From assembly GCA_037355855.1 (NCBI GenBank), contig CM074759.1, positions 5,766,001-5,830,000 on the forward strand: 64,000 nt of DNA. Direction: 5' to 3'. The DNA comes from Pseudo-nitzschia pungens (Eukaryota; Bacillariophyta; Bacillariophyceae; Bacillariales; Bacillariaceae). The translations under genes and the position numbers were made by a program. The notes beneath the pieces were generated by a model. The model was not told the DNA's origin, made no database searches, and was given only the letters and a program-made list of their open reading frames with translations. Within the stretch, counting starts at the first letter, position 1; the number at the start of each line of letters is the position of its first letter. Positions 44,201-56,018 of the stretch are shown here, in pieces.

Positions 44201-46318
44201 TGTGCGTTCCCTCTGGCGTTTCCAGGCAGCAGCATTGTCAGCTGGACACACTGAATAGTCAAAGGGGGGCAAACTCAGTATAGAGTCAGGGACTTTGAGA
44301 CAGGAAAGAAATTCAGAAAGGTATTTGTCAGTGGCAGGAGGAGGATTATATGTGCCATCAAGAACATGAGTAGCAGCATGGGCAGTGCCTAGGTAGCCGA
44401 AATCTTGAATGAAGGAGGGATGCATGGAAGGAGTGCCAAGACACTGCTGTTGACGCCGGACATTGGATTCAGCCATAGCTGGTACCATAGTAGACTGAGA
44501 TTCCAAGACCTGTTCAACACCATCATGGCCAACTGCAATAGCTCGCAAGACTGCTGACTTGTTGACACGTCCCCGAATAGACCGAGCAGCGAGACCAAGC
44601 TCTCTTTGAAGACGTTCCCTGCGCATCCTGGCACGAATCTGGGAAGCATTCTGGTTGTGAGGCTTGCCTTCAGCAAGGAGTGCATCCACCAGGCCTTGAT
44701 TGAAGGAGTCTCTCCATGAGGGGGCCAATTTCTTCACTGCCCGGTATTGTCTGTAAGCTTGTTTCAGATGGAGGAGAGCACTGGAAAGGTCACTGTGTTC
44801 TCCTTTGTAGAGAGAAAGCTTGCATGCCAGCCTTTTCAAAACAGTATGACTGGTGGACACACCCTGTCTCAACTTAACAACACGCCTCCAAAAGTCAATT
44901 GTATCACGATAGACTTGCAACTTCGGGGACCATGGAACCAGACCAGCTCTAGTGTGGCAGAGGTTTTGTTCAACAGAGAGTCTGAGAGAGGTGGAAGTTT
45001 CATGGAGTACTTCATATGTGGTGATGAGATCAGCGCGCACAGAAATATCCCCAGACTGAAACTGAGCCAGTAGGTGCTCCAGCTTAGCTTGGAGAGAAAA
45101 CACTCCAGCCTTGAGAAAGCTGTGCCTCACTCGCTTGAAATACCGTTGGCGCAGATGAGGGTGGGAGGACTGGAGTTTGGAATGAGAGAATCTCACAGGA
45201 GGTGGCAAATGTTTGCCCATGAGGCTGCAATTACAGACTTCAATCCAAAGCATTCTGTGGTCAGATTCCATACCATGGGCACCACCAAAGGGACAATACC
45301 CAGCCCTGAGAACATCAACATTCTCAGAGACCCAAATGGCATCAATTGGTGTTCTGGTAGTGTTTCTGTTGTGAGTGGCAGGAGGAGAAGACTTACTATG
45401 AAGGGTAAGAATGGCCTCTCTGAAACCCAGAGCCTGGAGCTCAAAAGACAAGCCATCAGTCCTGACATCAGCATTCTGGTCAATCCCAACAATGACCTGG
45501 TCACCTGCACCCAGGCAGACCTGAAGGGCAGCAGTCAAATCCCTGTGAAAAAGAATGCATGGATTGGGACTGAAAAGATTTTCAGCTGCTTGAAAGTAGC
45601 GGCACTGTTGATTCCAGACTGAACCAAGATCCCTATCATTTTCAACTGGGCAGTAAGCAGAAAACATGGTGACATTGTAGCCATCCCTGCCTTGAAACTT
45701 GACAAAGGACCATCTTCCAAGACCAGAAGGATCAGCCCCATGGGCAATCTTGTGGGAACTGAACAGTTGATCAATGGAAAACCCTGTGCCACCAGGCTGA
45801 AGCCATGAGCAGTCAGAAGCTTCATGCTTGTTGTTGGCAAGATAGGAAAAACTTGAGGGACAGACATTCTTCATGCGCCGATTGAAAAGATCACAGGGCA
45901 GGAGTTTGGATTCATTCAAACAATGTTCAGCAAAAAGAGCCACACTGGCATTGCTCTTGACAAATTGACGGGCGTTGTGCTTGGACATGGACATAAAGGC
46001 AGCTCTACGCTGGGGTCCAATGTTTTGGAAGGTGATGATGGTGGAATTAGATGATGGAGCTTGAGGAAAGGAATGACCAAAACTGTCAGAATCCTTAGCA
46101 GCAAGAGAGTCTCCATGAAGAGTTAATTGGACAAAATGAGAGACAGGGGAAGAGGCGGAGGGGGAAAAGGGAGAAACAGGAGAAGCATTGATGGGATTTG
46201 GATTGGAAGGCATCCCATCACACCTCATACCAGAAGAGCTAACCATGATCAGAAGGAAACCGAGTCTGTCGCACGGAAGGAAGAGTTGCCGGAGCTGATT
46301 TGGTGGAGACATTGGCAT
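41269..46318 (-). pseudogene. LINE-2 ORF2, N-terminal 1,680 residues (endonuclease, RT, RNase H)
   Basis: Starts at the ATG at 46318 and stays open to the Copia border. It carries the whole endonuclease (FQNIG, FAEHCLN, GIDQNAD, SDHRMLW), the reverse transcriptase (MNDAKGCYDRI, GCGQGNGIGP, FVDD) and a complete RNase H (CDGSF, YRSELAGI, ALDGDTA, NHQVD). Only the C-terminal 285 or so residues with the CCHC finger are separated, at 18205-19073. The truncated protein could in principle still be made, ending within the LTR, but would lack the finger. One region (about 44155-45460) is identical to LINE-1. Confidence 0.92.
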
Positions 46319-49211
46319 GGCTCAAGTCACTGACACTAGCATCATGACTGGAAGAGAATGCAATTGCAGCAACGCCAAGCCTCAATGCAGAGGCTGCATC
46401 TTCCCCACCACCGGCAGCAGGAACTGCAGTTGAGGACTCAGGAGAGACCACAGTGAGGTCACCAGCCATGGCATTATGGGGAGGGTCAGGAACTTCAGGG
46501 GGAACTTCAGGAGAGATACCAGGGGAGGCATCAGCCTTGGCCACATGGGTAGGATCACCGCCAGGAGGAACAGCACCTACAGGCGCTGAGGCCTGGACAG
46601 CAGTAAGATTGGAAGTGCCAGTCGCTAAAGTATCCATGGATTGAGAATCATCAAAGCCTCCACCACCACTGTCAGCACGGGCTTGGAGGTTAAAGTGCAA
46701 ATCCAGATCAAAAGTGAGATCAGGAGCAAGGTCAACTGACAAGTCATCATCAACAAGTTCCCAATCTCTTGCATCCCCATCACCAAAAAAGGGAAGAGAG
46801 TCATCCTGCATTGGATCTGCAGCAGGTGCAGTTTCCACAACACAATTGACTGCAGCATCCCAATGGTAAGCTTCCATTTCAGTCAAGCACTCAGAAGAGA
46901 ACCATTGTCTAACACAAGAACCATACTGAGCTTCCAGAAAAATAGGCAGGAAAGACAACATGGCCATTGCTTCAGCCTTGGTAGTTATGTTGTACAAAGC
47001 AAGGATCTCGCCTCGGTATGAACTGGTATCAACAGAAAGAAAAAGAGGCCATGACCAATTGTCACGGGTTCTGATGCCCAGAAGCACACTGCGCAGTGTC
47101 TTCAAACCCAGCCCTTGGCCCAAGTCAACTGGAAGATCAAGATCAACTACCCCCAGAACAGGAGCAGTTTCATGGCTCTCAATAAATTTGGCTTGGCGGT
47201 GCTTAGCCTGGCGAACAGTCTTGAGCTTGGAGGGGGGAAGAGGTCTGTCAGAAGGATTGGTAGCTGTCTCAATAAACTTGTAGAATTTACCATCAGGTAA
47301 AGAGGCAATGTCTGAAGGTTTGCAACGGTTGAACTGGGCTTTGAGGAGCTTAACAGTTTGGGCGCGCTTTGTAGCATCACATAAAACATGAGCAGCCAGA
47401 ACCGGATTGGGATCAGGAGTTCTGGAGTTGTCAAGGCTGATATTCTTCCTGATAACAGCAATAGGACATGCCTGAAACCTGGGATGAGTCTGAAGCAATT
47501 CGTTGTAGTGGTCAAGATCAAAACTCTGCATGTAAGATCCAAGGAGAAAGCCACAGGTGACAATAACTGGGGCCTGTATGTGGTCATATTTCAGGTCCAT
47601 GTCACGGTCTCTGAGCCTCTGGAGCAATTGTGCTGAAAAGAGTTTCTCCAGGGAAGCACTGTGTCCCAAAAAGAAGCGTAGATGAGGAGCAGTTCTACTG
47701 CGAAGCCAGAGCTGAGCAACATACAATTCCAAGGTCTTCCTGTCAGGAAGTGTCGTCCAAAACTTGGTAACAGGCTTGGCCTTGGGGTGGAGCCTGGCTC
47801 TCGAGGGAAAAACATACAACACCAGGCGCTTGTCAACAGTCCATAGAAGATCCAAAGCTTCCTTGAGAGACTTGAGCAGTTCATCATACAGTTCCCCAGG
47901 GCGTTGTGACATCAACCTTGGAAGGGACAGAGTGACATAAGAACTATGAGAACACTTGGTGCCAGCAGTGACATCCACTGGAGCTCTAGAATCACTGGAG
48001 CAAACCCCTCGGCGTTGGAGGAAATGCCCAGCAGAAGAGGACAAGACAGTAGCATCACCACCACCAGGAAGAAAGGACACTGATTTGGAAGTGGAAGCAT
48101 CATCAACTGCAGTTGGCGCAGGTGTAGGAGGTCTATTCTTGAAATGCCAGTGGGAGCCAAGCACCTGGTTAGCTGCCAACCAAACTTTTCCTTCAGTGCT
48201 GGGCAAAAGGTTCCCTTCACAGTACATGGTGTCAAAACACTCAGGTGACATCTTGGCCAAACCAATAAGACATCTCCTCAGAGCATGGCCGGAAGGTTGC
48301 TTGGTCCAGTCTGCAGAGGCTTGAAAGCAGAGAGTAGCAAGGGAAACCAGGGACTCCACAGAAGCAGTTCTCCAATCAGGGTTGTCAGGAAAAGCTTGAG
48401 CATATGCTGGAGGGATGGCAGACTGACAGACATCATGGATGGATTTCTTGTCATTCCCATCTTTCTTGCTGAAGAAGTGAGTGGGACTAGGACACCCAGT
48501 CCATAGCCGGGATCCTGCTGGAGTTTTACGAAGAGTGTGGATAGGGGTGGGAATGGAAGCACGACCAGTAAAAGGCCCCTTACCGTAGAAACACCAGAGG
48601 AAGGAATCTGAGTGAGCTTTGTTGGCAGCAGCCAGGGCTTTCTGGCGCAGGGCATGTCGCTCTGCAGACGGTGTGTCAGAAAGAAATGCAAGAGTAGCTT
48701 GTTTCAGACTAGACTTGGAAGGAGAGACCTTGGAAGGAGGGTGCTTAGAGTCTGAGTGCTCAGAGCCTGGCTGGCCATCCCTAGACGTCTCACTGTTGGA
48801 CTTTCCACTGGTGGACTTCCCACTGTTGGACGTCCCACTGTTGGACGTCCCACTGTTGGAAAGTCCACTGTTGGACGTCCCACTGTTGGACTTCCCACTG
48901 TCAGACGTCCCACTGTCGGACTGCCCACTGCCTGAATGCCCTGTGTCTGAATGCCCAGTGCCTGACTGCTCAGTGCTCATATCAACATCATCTAGTGCAC
49001 CAGTAGACACAGCAGAAGTGAAGGACATATCATCATCAGAAGGGAGTGAATCCCTAGCTGTACGGGGAGAGGGAGGGGGAGAGGGAGTAGCCTGAAGAAC
49101 GGAACCAGCAGGTGGTCGGCGGGAAGGAGTCCCCGTAAAGGCGCGTTTGTTTGAAGGAGTGGTAGCCAAGGGAGGCCTTTTTCGCCTGGAAGCTGGCGGG
49201 GGGGGAGGCAT
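46239..49211 (-). CDS. LINE ORF1 protein (intact, LINE-2)
   Basis: 990 residues from the ATG at 49211, closely similar to LINE-3 ORF1 and with the same N-terminal type. The five extra residues come from one more pentapeptide unit (GTSNS/GKSTS) in the Ser/Gly repeat region (about 48780-48970 in DNA). It overlaps ORF2 by the same 80 nt. Function is unknown; see LINE-3 ORF1 for the visible features. Confidence 0.9.
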   Translation of the reverse strand: MPPPPPASRRKRPPLATTPSNKRAFTGTPSRRPPAGSVLQATPSPPPSPRTARDSLPSDDDMSFTSAVSTGALDDVDMSTEQSGTGHSDTGHSGSGQSDSGTSDSGKSNSGTSNSGLSNSGTSNSGTSNSGKSTSGKSNSETSRDGQPGSEHSDSKHPPSKVSPSKSSLKQATLAFLSDTPSAERHALRQKALAAANKAHSDSFLWCFYGKGPFTGRASIPTPIHTLRKTPAGSRLWTGCPSPTHFFSKKDGNDKKSIHDVCQSAIPPAYAQAFPDNPDWRTASVESLVSLATLCFQASADWTKQPSGHALRRCLIGLAKMSPECFDTMYCEGNLLPSTEGKVWLAANQVLGSHWHFKNRPPTPAPTAVDDASTSKSVSFLPGGGDATVLSSSAGHFLQRRGVCSSDSRAPVDVTAGTKCSHSSYVTLSLPRLMSQRPGELYDELLKSLKEALDLLWTVDKRLVLYVFPSRARLHPKAKPVTKFWTTLPDRKTLELYVAQLWLRSRTAPHLRFFLGHSASLEKLFSAQLLQRLRDRDMDLKYDHIQAPVIVTCGFLLGSYMQSFDLDHYNELLQTHPRFQACPIAVIRKNISLDNSRTPDPNPVLAAHVLCDATKRAQTVKLLKAQFNRCKPSDIASLPDGKFYKFIETATNPSDRPLPPSKLKTVRQAKHRQAKFIESHETAPVLGVVDLDLPVDLGQGLGLKTLRSVLLGIRTRDNWSWPLFLSVDTSSYRGEILALYNITTKAEAMAMLSFLPIFLEAQYGSCVRQWFSSECLTEMEAYHWDAAVNCVVETAPAADPMQDDSLPFFGDGDARDWELVDDDLSVDLAPDLTFDLDLHFNLQARADSGGGGFDDSQSMDTLATGTSNLTAVQASAPVGAVPPGGDPTHVAKADASPGISPEVPPEVPDPPHNAMAGDLTVVSPESSTAVPAAGGGEDAASALRLGVAAIAFSSSHDASVSDLSHANVSTKSAPATLPSVRQTRFPSDHG

Positions 49212-52040
49212 GGTGGGGCTAGTATCGTCTGAATAGGCGTGTTGGCTCGGGCGCTAGTAGGCTGTCAGTGGGAACCTTTATGCAGATGTACAGATGGGGG
49301 TATCCTGGAAACAGGGTACAGCAGCAACAACAAGGGGAACCTTGGTCTGGACAAGGAAAAGGTCCCTGGGGATCCAAAAAATATACTGGAGCCCACCCAC
49401 AAAAGTCACCGGGGAACTCAGAAATTTTTGCTAAAAAACGAGCAAAATTTGTCTCACACTTGGAGCACAAAAACTCTGACTGCTGGTGAGCTGACTGCTG
49501 GTGGGCTGACTGCTGGTGAGCTGACTGCTGGTGGGCTGACTGCTGGTCGGCTGACTGCTGGTGGGCTGACTGCTGATGGGCTGACTGTTGACAGCTTGAC
49601 TGCTGATGGGCTGACTGCTGGTGAGCTGACTGCTGGTGGGCTGACTGCTGGTGGCCTGTCTGCTGATGGGCTGACTGCTGGTGAGCTGACTGCTGGTGGG
49701 CTGACTGCTGGTGGCCTGTCTGCTGATGGGCTGACTGCTGGTGGGCTGACTGCTGGTGGGCCTACTGCTGGTGGGCCTGACTGCTGGTGAGCTGACTGCT
49801 GGTGAGCTGACTGCTGGTCGGCTGACTGCTGGTCGGCTGACTGCTGGTGGGCTGACTGTTGACAGCTTGACTGCTGATGGGCTGACTGCTGGTGGGCTGA
49901 CTGCTGGTGAGCTGACTGCTGGTGGGCTGACTGCTGGTGAGCTGACTGCTGGTGAGCTGACTGCTGGTGGGCTGACTGCTGGTGGGCTGACTGCTTGTGG
50001 GCTGACTGCTGGTGGGCTGACTGCTTGTGGGCTGACTGCTGGTGGGCTGACTGCTGGTGGGCTGACTGCTGGTGGGCTGACTGCTGGTGAGCTGACTGCT
50101 GGTGGGCTGACTGCTGGTGGGCTGACTGCTTGTGGGCTGACTGCTGGTGGGCTGACTGCTTGTGGGCTGACTGCTGGTTGGCTGACTGCTGGTGGGCTGA
50201 CTGCTGGTGGGCTGACTGCTGGTGGGCTGACTGCTGAGAGCCTGACTGCTGGGAGCCTGACTGCGGGATGGATAGCTTGGGGTTGTACGCTGGGTTTGAA
50301 CCAGGGTACAGCAGCAACAACAGGTCCAACGTTGTTCTGGACAGGAAAAAACTCCAGGGGATCCAAAAAGAACTGGAGCACTACCAGAAAAGGCACGTTC
50401 GAAACCCACAGAGGTGCTCTGGAGTTACAAAATTTAGAAACTCCTGTAGACTACTGCAAATCGTGTAGAACCTGCAGCAAAATGGCTTGTAGACTTGTGT
50501 ATCCAAGTTCGAACCAGGGATGATTCCAAGTGGTACACTTAAGCGCCAGGGATCAGATGGCTTGAAAACAGGGGCTTTAGTAGAAACACTTAGGGACCGG
50601 GGGATACCAATGACAGGGCACACTTAAAAGGCTCAGGAGGGAACTTGAAGTTCAAACTCGCGAGTACTTATAAGTGGAAACAGTATCCAGGGGCAATTGG
50701 CTTGAAAACAGGGACCTTGAGCGAGGCACTTAGGGACCAGGGAAGCTGCTTGCTGGAAAAACAGGTACTTAAGGATCAGGGAACTCGAATACACTTAGGG
50801 ATCAAAGAAGCTGCTTGCTTGAAAACAGGGGCTTTAGTAGGGGCCGTAGGAGCAAGGAGGGAGGCTGTTGTCTTGAGAAACTGGGGGGGTGCTATATAGC
50901 AAAGCCACTTAGGGATCAGGGAACTCGCGAACACTTAGGGACCAGGGAAGCTGCTTGCTGGAAAACAGGTACTTAGGGACCAGGGAACTCGCGAACACTT
51001 AGGGATCAAAGAAGCTGCTTGCTTGAAAACAGGGGCTTTAGTAGGGGCCGTAGGAACAAGGAGGGAGGCTGTTGTCTTGAGAAACTGGGGGGGTGCTATA
51101 TAGCAAAGCCACTTAGGGATCAGGGAACTCTCGAACACTTAGGGACCAGGGAAGCTGCTTGCCGGAAAACAGGTACTTAGGGATCAGGGAACTTGCGAAC
51201 ACTTAGGGATCAGGGGAGGGTGGAAACAGTATCCAGGGGCAATTGGCTTGAAAACAAAGACCTTGAGCGAGACACTTAGGGACCAGGGAAGCTGCTTGCT
51301 GGAAAACAGGTACTTAGGGACCAGGGAACTTGCGGACACTTAGGGACCAGAGGAACTGTAAACCGATGTAGTAGGGGAGTCTTAAGCAAATACTTAAGGA
51401 CTAGGGGGCTGGGCTAGGAAACAGGGGAGCTGTTAAGTGATAGACACTTAAGGAGCAGGGGGGGCTGTAGACTTGAAAATAGGGAGGAAACTGGAAGATA
51501 TGCTCGCGAAACCTGGAAATACTTAAGGGATCAGCGAGTAGGAACCTTCTAGAAGGGGGGTATGTATGTGTTCAACCTTGAAGAATGGAGAACGTTAAGT
51601 AGGTATCACTTAAGGGACCTGGAAACAATGTAGAGCATTAAGTAATGGTATACTTAAGCACCTTGAAGTTTGGGTCTTGAAAAGAGCTTGAAAACAGAAT
51701 GAAAACCGAGCGTGGAGACTAACCGAAACAATTCAGCTGTAGAAATTAGTACTGGGATTGCTGTAGAAAATTATGTGTCCTTTTGCTTGTTGCTGCCGAA
51801 TCAATCGATCGACCGACCGACAATGGTGAGGGCACCAAAGCAAGCAAAGAGAGCAGCAATCAACTGAACTAATGGCAGAAGTGTGTAGCGCAGGTCTCTG
51901 TTAGTAGGTGTAGGTCTTGGTGTTGTTGTTGGAGCTTTAGAAGTGAGGGAGATATCAAAGGGGAATTGTGTGTAGAAATCTACGTGTTTTAAGTACTGGA
52001 ACATCGGAACGTCGGACAAAATCGCGCGTTGCAAAATTGT
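49212..52040 (-). promoter_or_regulatory. LINE-2 5' leader
   Basis: 2.8 kb. From the 5' end it has a terminal conserved domain (about 51560-52040), a field of 'acttagggaccagggaa' repeats (50530-51540), the conserved block (50297-50475), a 15 bp minisatellite (49483-50270), and a second, degenerate copy of the conserved block (49304-49430) next to ORF1. A unit of about 205 bp with 'gtaggggccgtaggagcaag' is duplicated at 50780-51180. The 110-120 bp array of the other copies is absent. Confidence 0.65.
49483..50270 (-). repeat. 15 bp minisatellite in LINE-2 leader (about 52 units)
   Basis: Unit in element sense CACCAGCAGTCAGCC, with variants at a few positions and a higher-order pattern (for example 49580-49720, where two blocks of about 60 bp repeat). 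Because the unit is 15 bp and lacks stop codons, long frames are open on both strands; these (up to 321 codons, five-residue periodic) are not evidence of a gene. A short version of the array is in LINE-A at 695-865. Confidence 0.96.
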
Positions 52041-55000
52041 ACAGGGGGGAAGAAAACAGGTCTGAAGAGCTTTAGTCCATAAGCGCTGTGCTGCTGGAGG
52101 CCAAGATGGAGGACATCTCGGCCAGTCAAGATGATCCCTCAAGTGATTGGAGGATGTCAGCTGGAAGGCCATGGGAGAGAGTCTTTTCCCATCTGGAGTA
52201 CAAATGTCAGCAAGGGAAATAGCCTTGAGGGACATGCGCATGTGATTCAAGAGGGACAAGTCAGCACCTCTGAATCCAGAGTTGACAAAAGCTTGCATGA
52301 GATAACAGTCATTGGAACGTAGCAGGGGAAGATCTGGGAAGTCTTCAAACAAGCTCACAGGGTGAACAGAGAAAAACTTCCACACATGTTTATACCAGCA
52401 AGGAGTGACGTAGGAAGCAAAAGGATGATATGGTGTGACACCAAGATGGAGAGGAATGCCAAGTTCAAGCCTGAGAGCTTCAGCAGTGAGCCTGAGAATC
52501 CGACCAGTTTGCGAGGACCTGACAGATTCCTGAAAGAGAGTGGCAATATGACTGAACTCTTGGAGGAGGTAGGGATGAATGAAACCAAAGCCTTGATAGA
52601 GGGAAGGACCATAGAATACATGTCTGGGAAATGTCCGTGACATCCCTGCTTTATTCAGCACAGGAACAAGTGCTGGGTGAATGATCTTCGTCCAGGTGGC
52701 CTCATCAAGTTGCGTGACAGGCATGGGGTATTCAACAGACTTCATGAAAGAATACTTGAAGGTGTAGAGGGATGCCCTCTTCTCACACTTGGAAGCCTTG
52801 AGTTGAGAGCCAAAAGACTGAGACTGTGACTTCATGTGAGCAATCTGTGCTTCCTCATTGCCATCCATGGAGATAAAAACCCCAAGGGTCTTGTCAGCAT
52901 GGTCAACTTCAAACCGATCCAGGGTAGCTCCATTGCCATTTTTGTCAGCAACAGAGAAGTCACCGGGCATGTCAGCAATGGAGCGATAGTCCCAACCGGA
53001 TCCATTCCATTTGAAATCAATCAAATAACAGAAGGATTTGGCAGGTTCAATCGCACCACCAGTGGCAATAATCCCTCCAGCCCATCTGTCAAGAGCTTCC
53101 TGAAAGTCAACAGCTAATTCCTCACCAGATGTGGAGGAATCAGAGCCAGCACAAAACAAATCTGTGTCATCCACAAAGGCAAAACCCACAAGAGAAACCA
53201 GTTGCAGTGACAATGAAGTGATAAGATGGACACCATGCCCAGCCTGTTGCATCATTCGGAAGACAATTGTTAACACCAAAGCCCAAAGAGTTGGACCAAT
53301 ACCGTTGCCTTGGCCACAACCACTGAGAGGAACAGGTTCATCACCATACACAGGGCCGGACCGACCAAAACCAGTTTTGATGTGGTGCTTAGCATGCTGC
53401 AGAGTAGACAGAAGAACTTCACACACATGGGCAGGAACCCCAAAGCTCTGGAGAGTGAGACCTGCAATGGGATGTGAGATTCTATCATAACAGCCCTTGG
53501 CATCATTCATAGCAACAGCACCAGATCTGCGCTTCTGCCTCAACACATCACAGATGAGCTTCTTGTTCAGGCAGGTGTTGATGGCCTTGTGGTGTTTCCT
53601 GCTTCCATGTTGATCAACAGCCACGGCATTGGCACGTTCAGCATAGGCAAGAATGCGTCTGCCAATCATCTTGTTGTTGATTTGGAACTCAGGAGACATC
53701 AGCTGAATAAGCCTCATCTTATCCACTCTATATTCCCCAGGTTTCTTGAAGATCTCAACATCAGTGATGACCTGCCAAGCAGAAGGAGAAAAGCCAACAA
53801 TCAATGGGACAGATCTCAGGAGAGTGTCAAACTTGTTCAACTGGGGATCAAGGGCAAATGCCTTGTGGTGGGAAAAACTCAAACAAGAAGGTTCACTTGC
53901 TGTGCGTTCCCTCTGGCGTTTCCAGGCAGCAGCATTGTCAGCTGGACACACTGAATAGTCAAAGGGGGGCAAACTCAGTATAGAGTCAGGGACTTTGAGA
54001 CAGGAAAGAAATTCAGAAAGGTATTTGTCAGTGGCAGGAGGAGGATTATATGTGCCATCAAGAACATGAGTAGCAGCATGGGCAGTGCCTAGGTAGCCGA
54101 AATCTTGAATGAAGGAGGGATGCATGGAAGGAGTGCCAAGACACTGCTGTTGACGCCGGACATTGGATTCAGCCATAGCTGGTACCATAGTAGACTGAGA
54201 TTCCAAGACCTGTTCAACACCATCATGGCCAACTGCAATAGCTCGCAAGACTGCTGACTTGTTGACACGTCCCCGAATAGACCGAGCAGCGAGACCAAGC
54301 TCTCTTTGAAGACGTTCCCTGCGCATCCTGGCACGAATCTGGGAAGCATTCTGGTTGTGAGGCTTGCCTTCAGCAAGGAGTGCATCCACCAGGCCTTGAT
54401 TGAAGGAGTCTCTCCATGAGGGGGCCAATTTCTTCACTGCCCGGTATTGTCTGTAAGCTTGTTTCAGATGGAGGAGAGCACTGGAAAGGTCACTGTGTTC
54501 TCCTTTGTAGAGAGAAAGCTTGCATGCCAGCCTTTTCAAAACAGTATGACTGGTGGACACACCCTGTCTCAACTTAACAACACGCCTCCAAAAGTCAATT
54601 GTATCACGATAGACTTGCAACTTCGGGGACCATGGAACCAGACCAGCTCTAGTGTGGCAGAGGTTTTGTTCAACAGAGAGTCTGAGAGAGGTGGAAGTTT
54701 CATGGAGTACTTCATATGTGGTGATGAGATCAGCGCGCACAGAAATATCCCCAGACTGAAACTGAGCCAGTAGGTGCTCCAGCTTAGCTTGGAGAGAAAA
54801 CACTCCAGCCTTGAGAAAGCTGTGCCTCACTCGCTTGAAATACCGTTGGCGCAGATGAGGGTGGGAGGACTGGAGTTTGGAATGAGAGAATCTCACAGGA
54901 GGTGGCAAATGTTTGCCCATGAGGCTGCAATTACAGACTTCAATCCAAAGCATTCTGTGGTCAGATTCCATACCATGGGCACCACCAAAGGGACAATACC

Positions 55001-56018
55001 CAGCCCTGAGAACATCAACATTCTCAGAGACCCAAATGGCATCAATTGGTGTTCTGGTAGTGTTTCTGTTGTGAGTGGCAGGAGGAGAAGACTTACTATG
55101 AAGGGTAAGAATGGCCTCTCTGAAACCCAGAGCCTGGAGCTCAAAAGACAAGCCATCAGTCCGGACATCAGCATTCTGGTCAATCCCAACAATGACCTGG
55201 TCACCTGCACCCAGGCAGACCTGAAGGGCAGCAGTCAAATCCCTGTGAAAAAGAATGCATGGATTGGGACTGAAAAGATTTTCAGCTGCTTGAAAGTAGC
55301 GGCACTGTTGATTCCAGACTGAACCAAGATCCCTGTCATTTTCAACAGGGCAGTAAGCAGAAAACATAGTGACAGTGTAGCCATCCCTGCCCTGAAACTT
55401 GACAAAGGACCATCTTCCAAGACCAGAAGGATCAGCCCCATGGGCAATCTTGTGGGAACTGAACAGTTGATCAATGGAAAACCCTGTGCCACCAGGCTGA
55501 AGCCATGAACAATCAGAAGCTTCATGCTTGTTGTTGGCAAGGTAGGAGAAACTTGAGGGACAGACATTCTTCATGCGCCGATTAAAAAGATCACAGGGCA
55601 GGAGCTTGGATTCATTCAAACAATGTTCAGCAAAAAGCGCCACACTTGCATTGCTCTTGACAAATTGACGGGAGTTGTGCTTGGACCTGGACATAAAGGC
55701 AGCTCTACGTTGGGGTCCAATGTTTTGGAAGGTGATAATGGTGGAATTAGATGATGGAGCTTGGGGAAAGGAATGACCAAAACTGTCAGAATCCTTAGCA
55801 GCAAGAGAGTCTCCATGAAGAGTTAATTGGACAAAATGAGGGACAGGGGAAGAGTCGGAGGAGGAAAAGGGAGAAACAGTAGAAGCATTGATGGGATTTG
55901 GAGTGGAAGGCATCCCATCAAACCTCATACCAGAAGAGCTAACCATGATCAGAAGGAAACCGAGTCTGTCGCTCGGAGGAGAGAGTTGCCGGAGCTGATT
56001 TGGTGGAGACATTGGCAT
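52041..56018 (-). pseudogene. LINE-1 ORF2, N-terminal 1,326 residues (endonuclease and RT)
   Basis: Starts at the ATG at 56018. It carries the endonuclease (FQNIG, FAEHCLN, GIDQNAD, SDHRMLW) and the reverse transcriptase (MNDAKGCYDRI, GCGQGNGIGP, FVDD), and ends at the LINE-2 border after 'TKALQTCFLPPC'. The frame runs on for about 80 codons into the LINE-2 5' end, but that extension ('TILQRAILSDVPM') is accidental. RNase H and finger are at 15952-17903. Length bookkeeping with one 17 bp duplication removed gives exactly the 5,913 nt of LINE-3. Confidence 0.93.

Larger units (their letters stand above)
41269..52040 (-). mobile_element. LINE-2, 5' part
   Basis: Contains most of ORF2 (to 'YWQTHHDI', where the Copia LTR cuts it), all of ORF1 and the 5' leader. 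The 5' end reads ACAATTTTGCAACGCGCGA at 52040 downwards and is followed by the 17 bp target duplication in LINE-1. It belongs with 17904-19073. Confidence 0.94.

Noticed and set aside
49431..50523. Long open frames (up to 321 codons) on both strands with five-residue repeats such as SPPAV, QQSAH and TSSQP
   Set aside because: They are the same stop-free 15 bp minisatellite read in different frames; no start or conserved flank supports a protein.
51801..52040. Extra C-terminal 80 residues on the LINE-1 ORF2 fragment ('TILQRAILSDVPM...')
   Set aside because: This is chance read-through into the 5' end of the inserted LINE-2 and not a fusion domain; the true continuation is at 17903.
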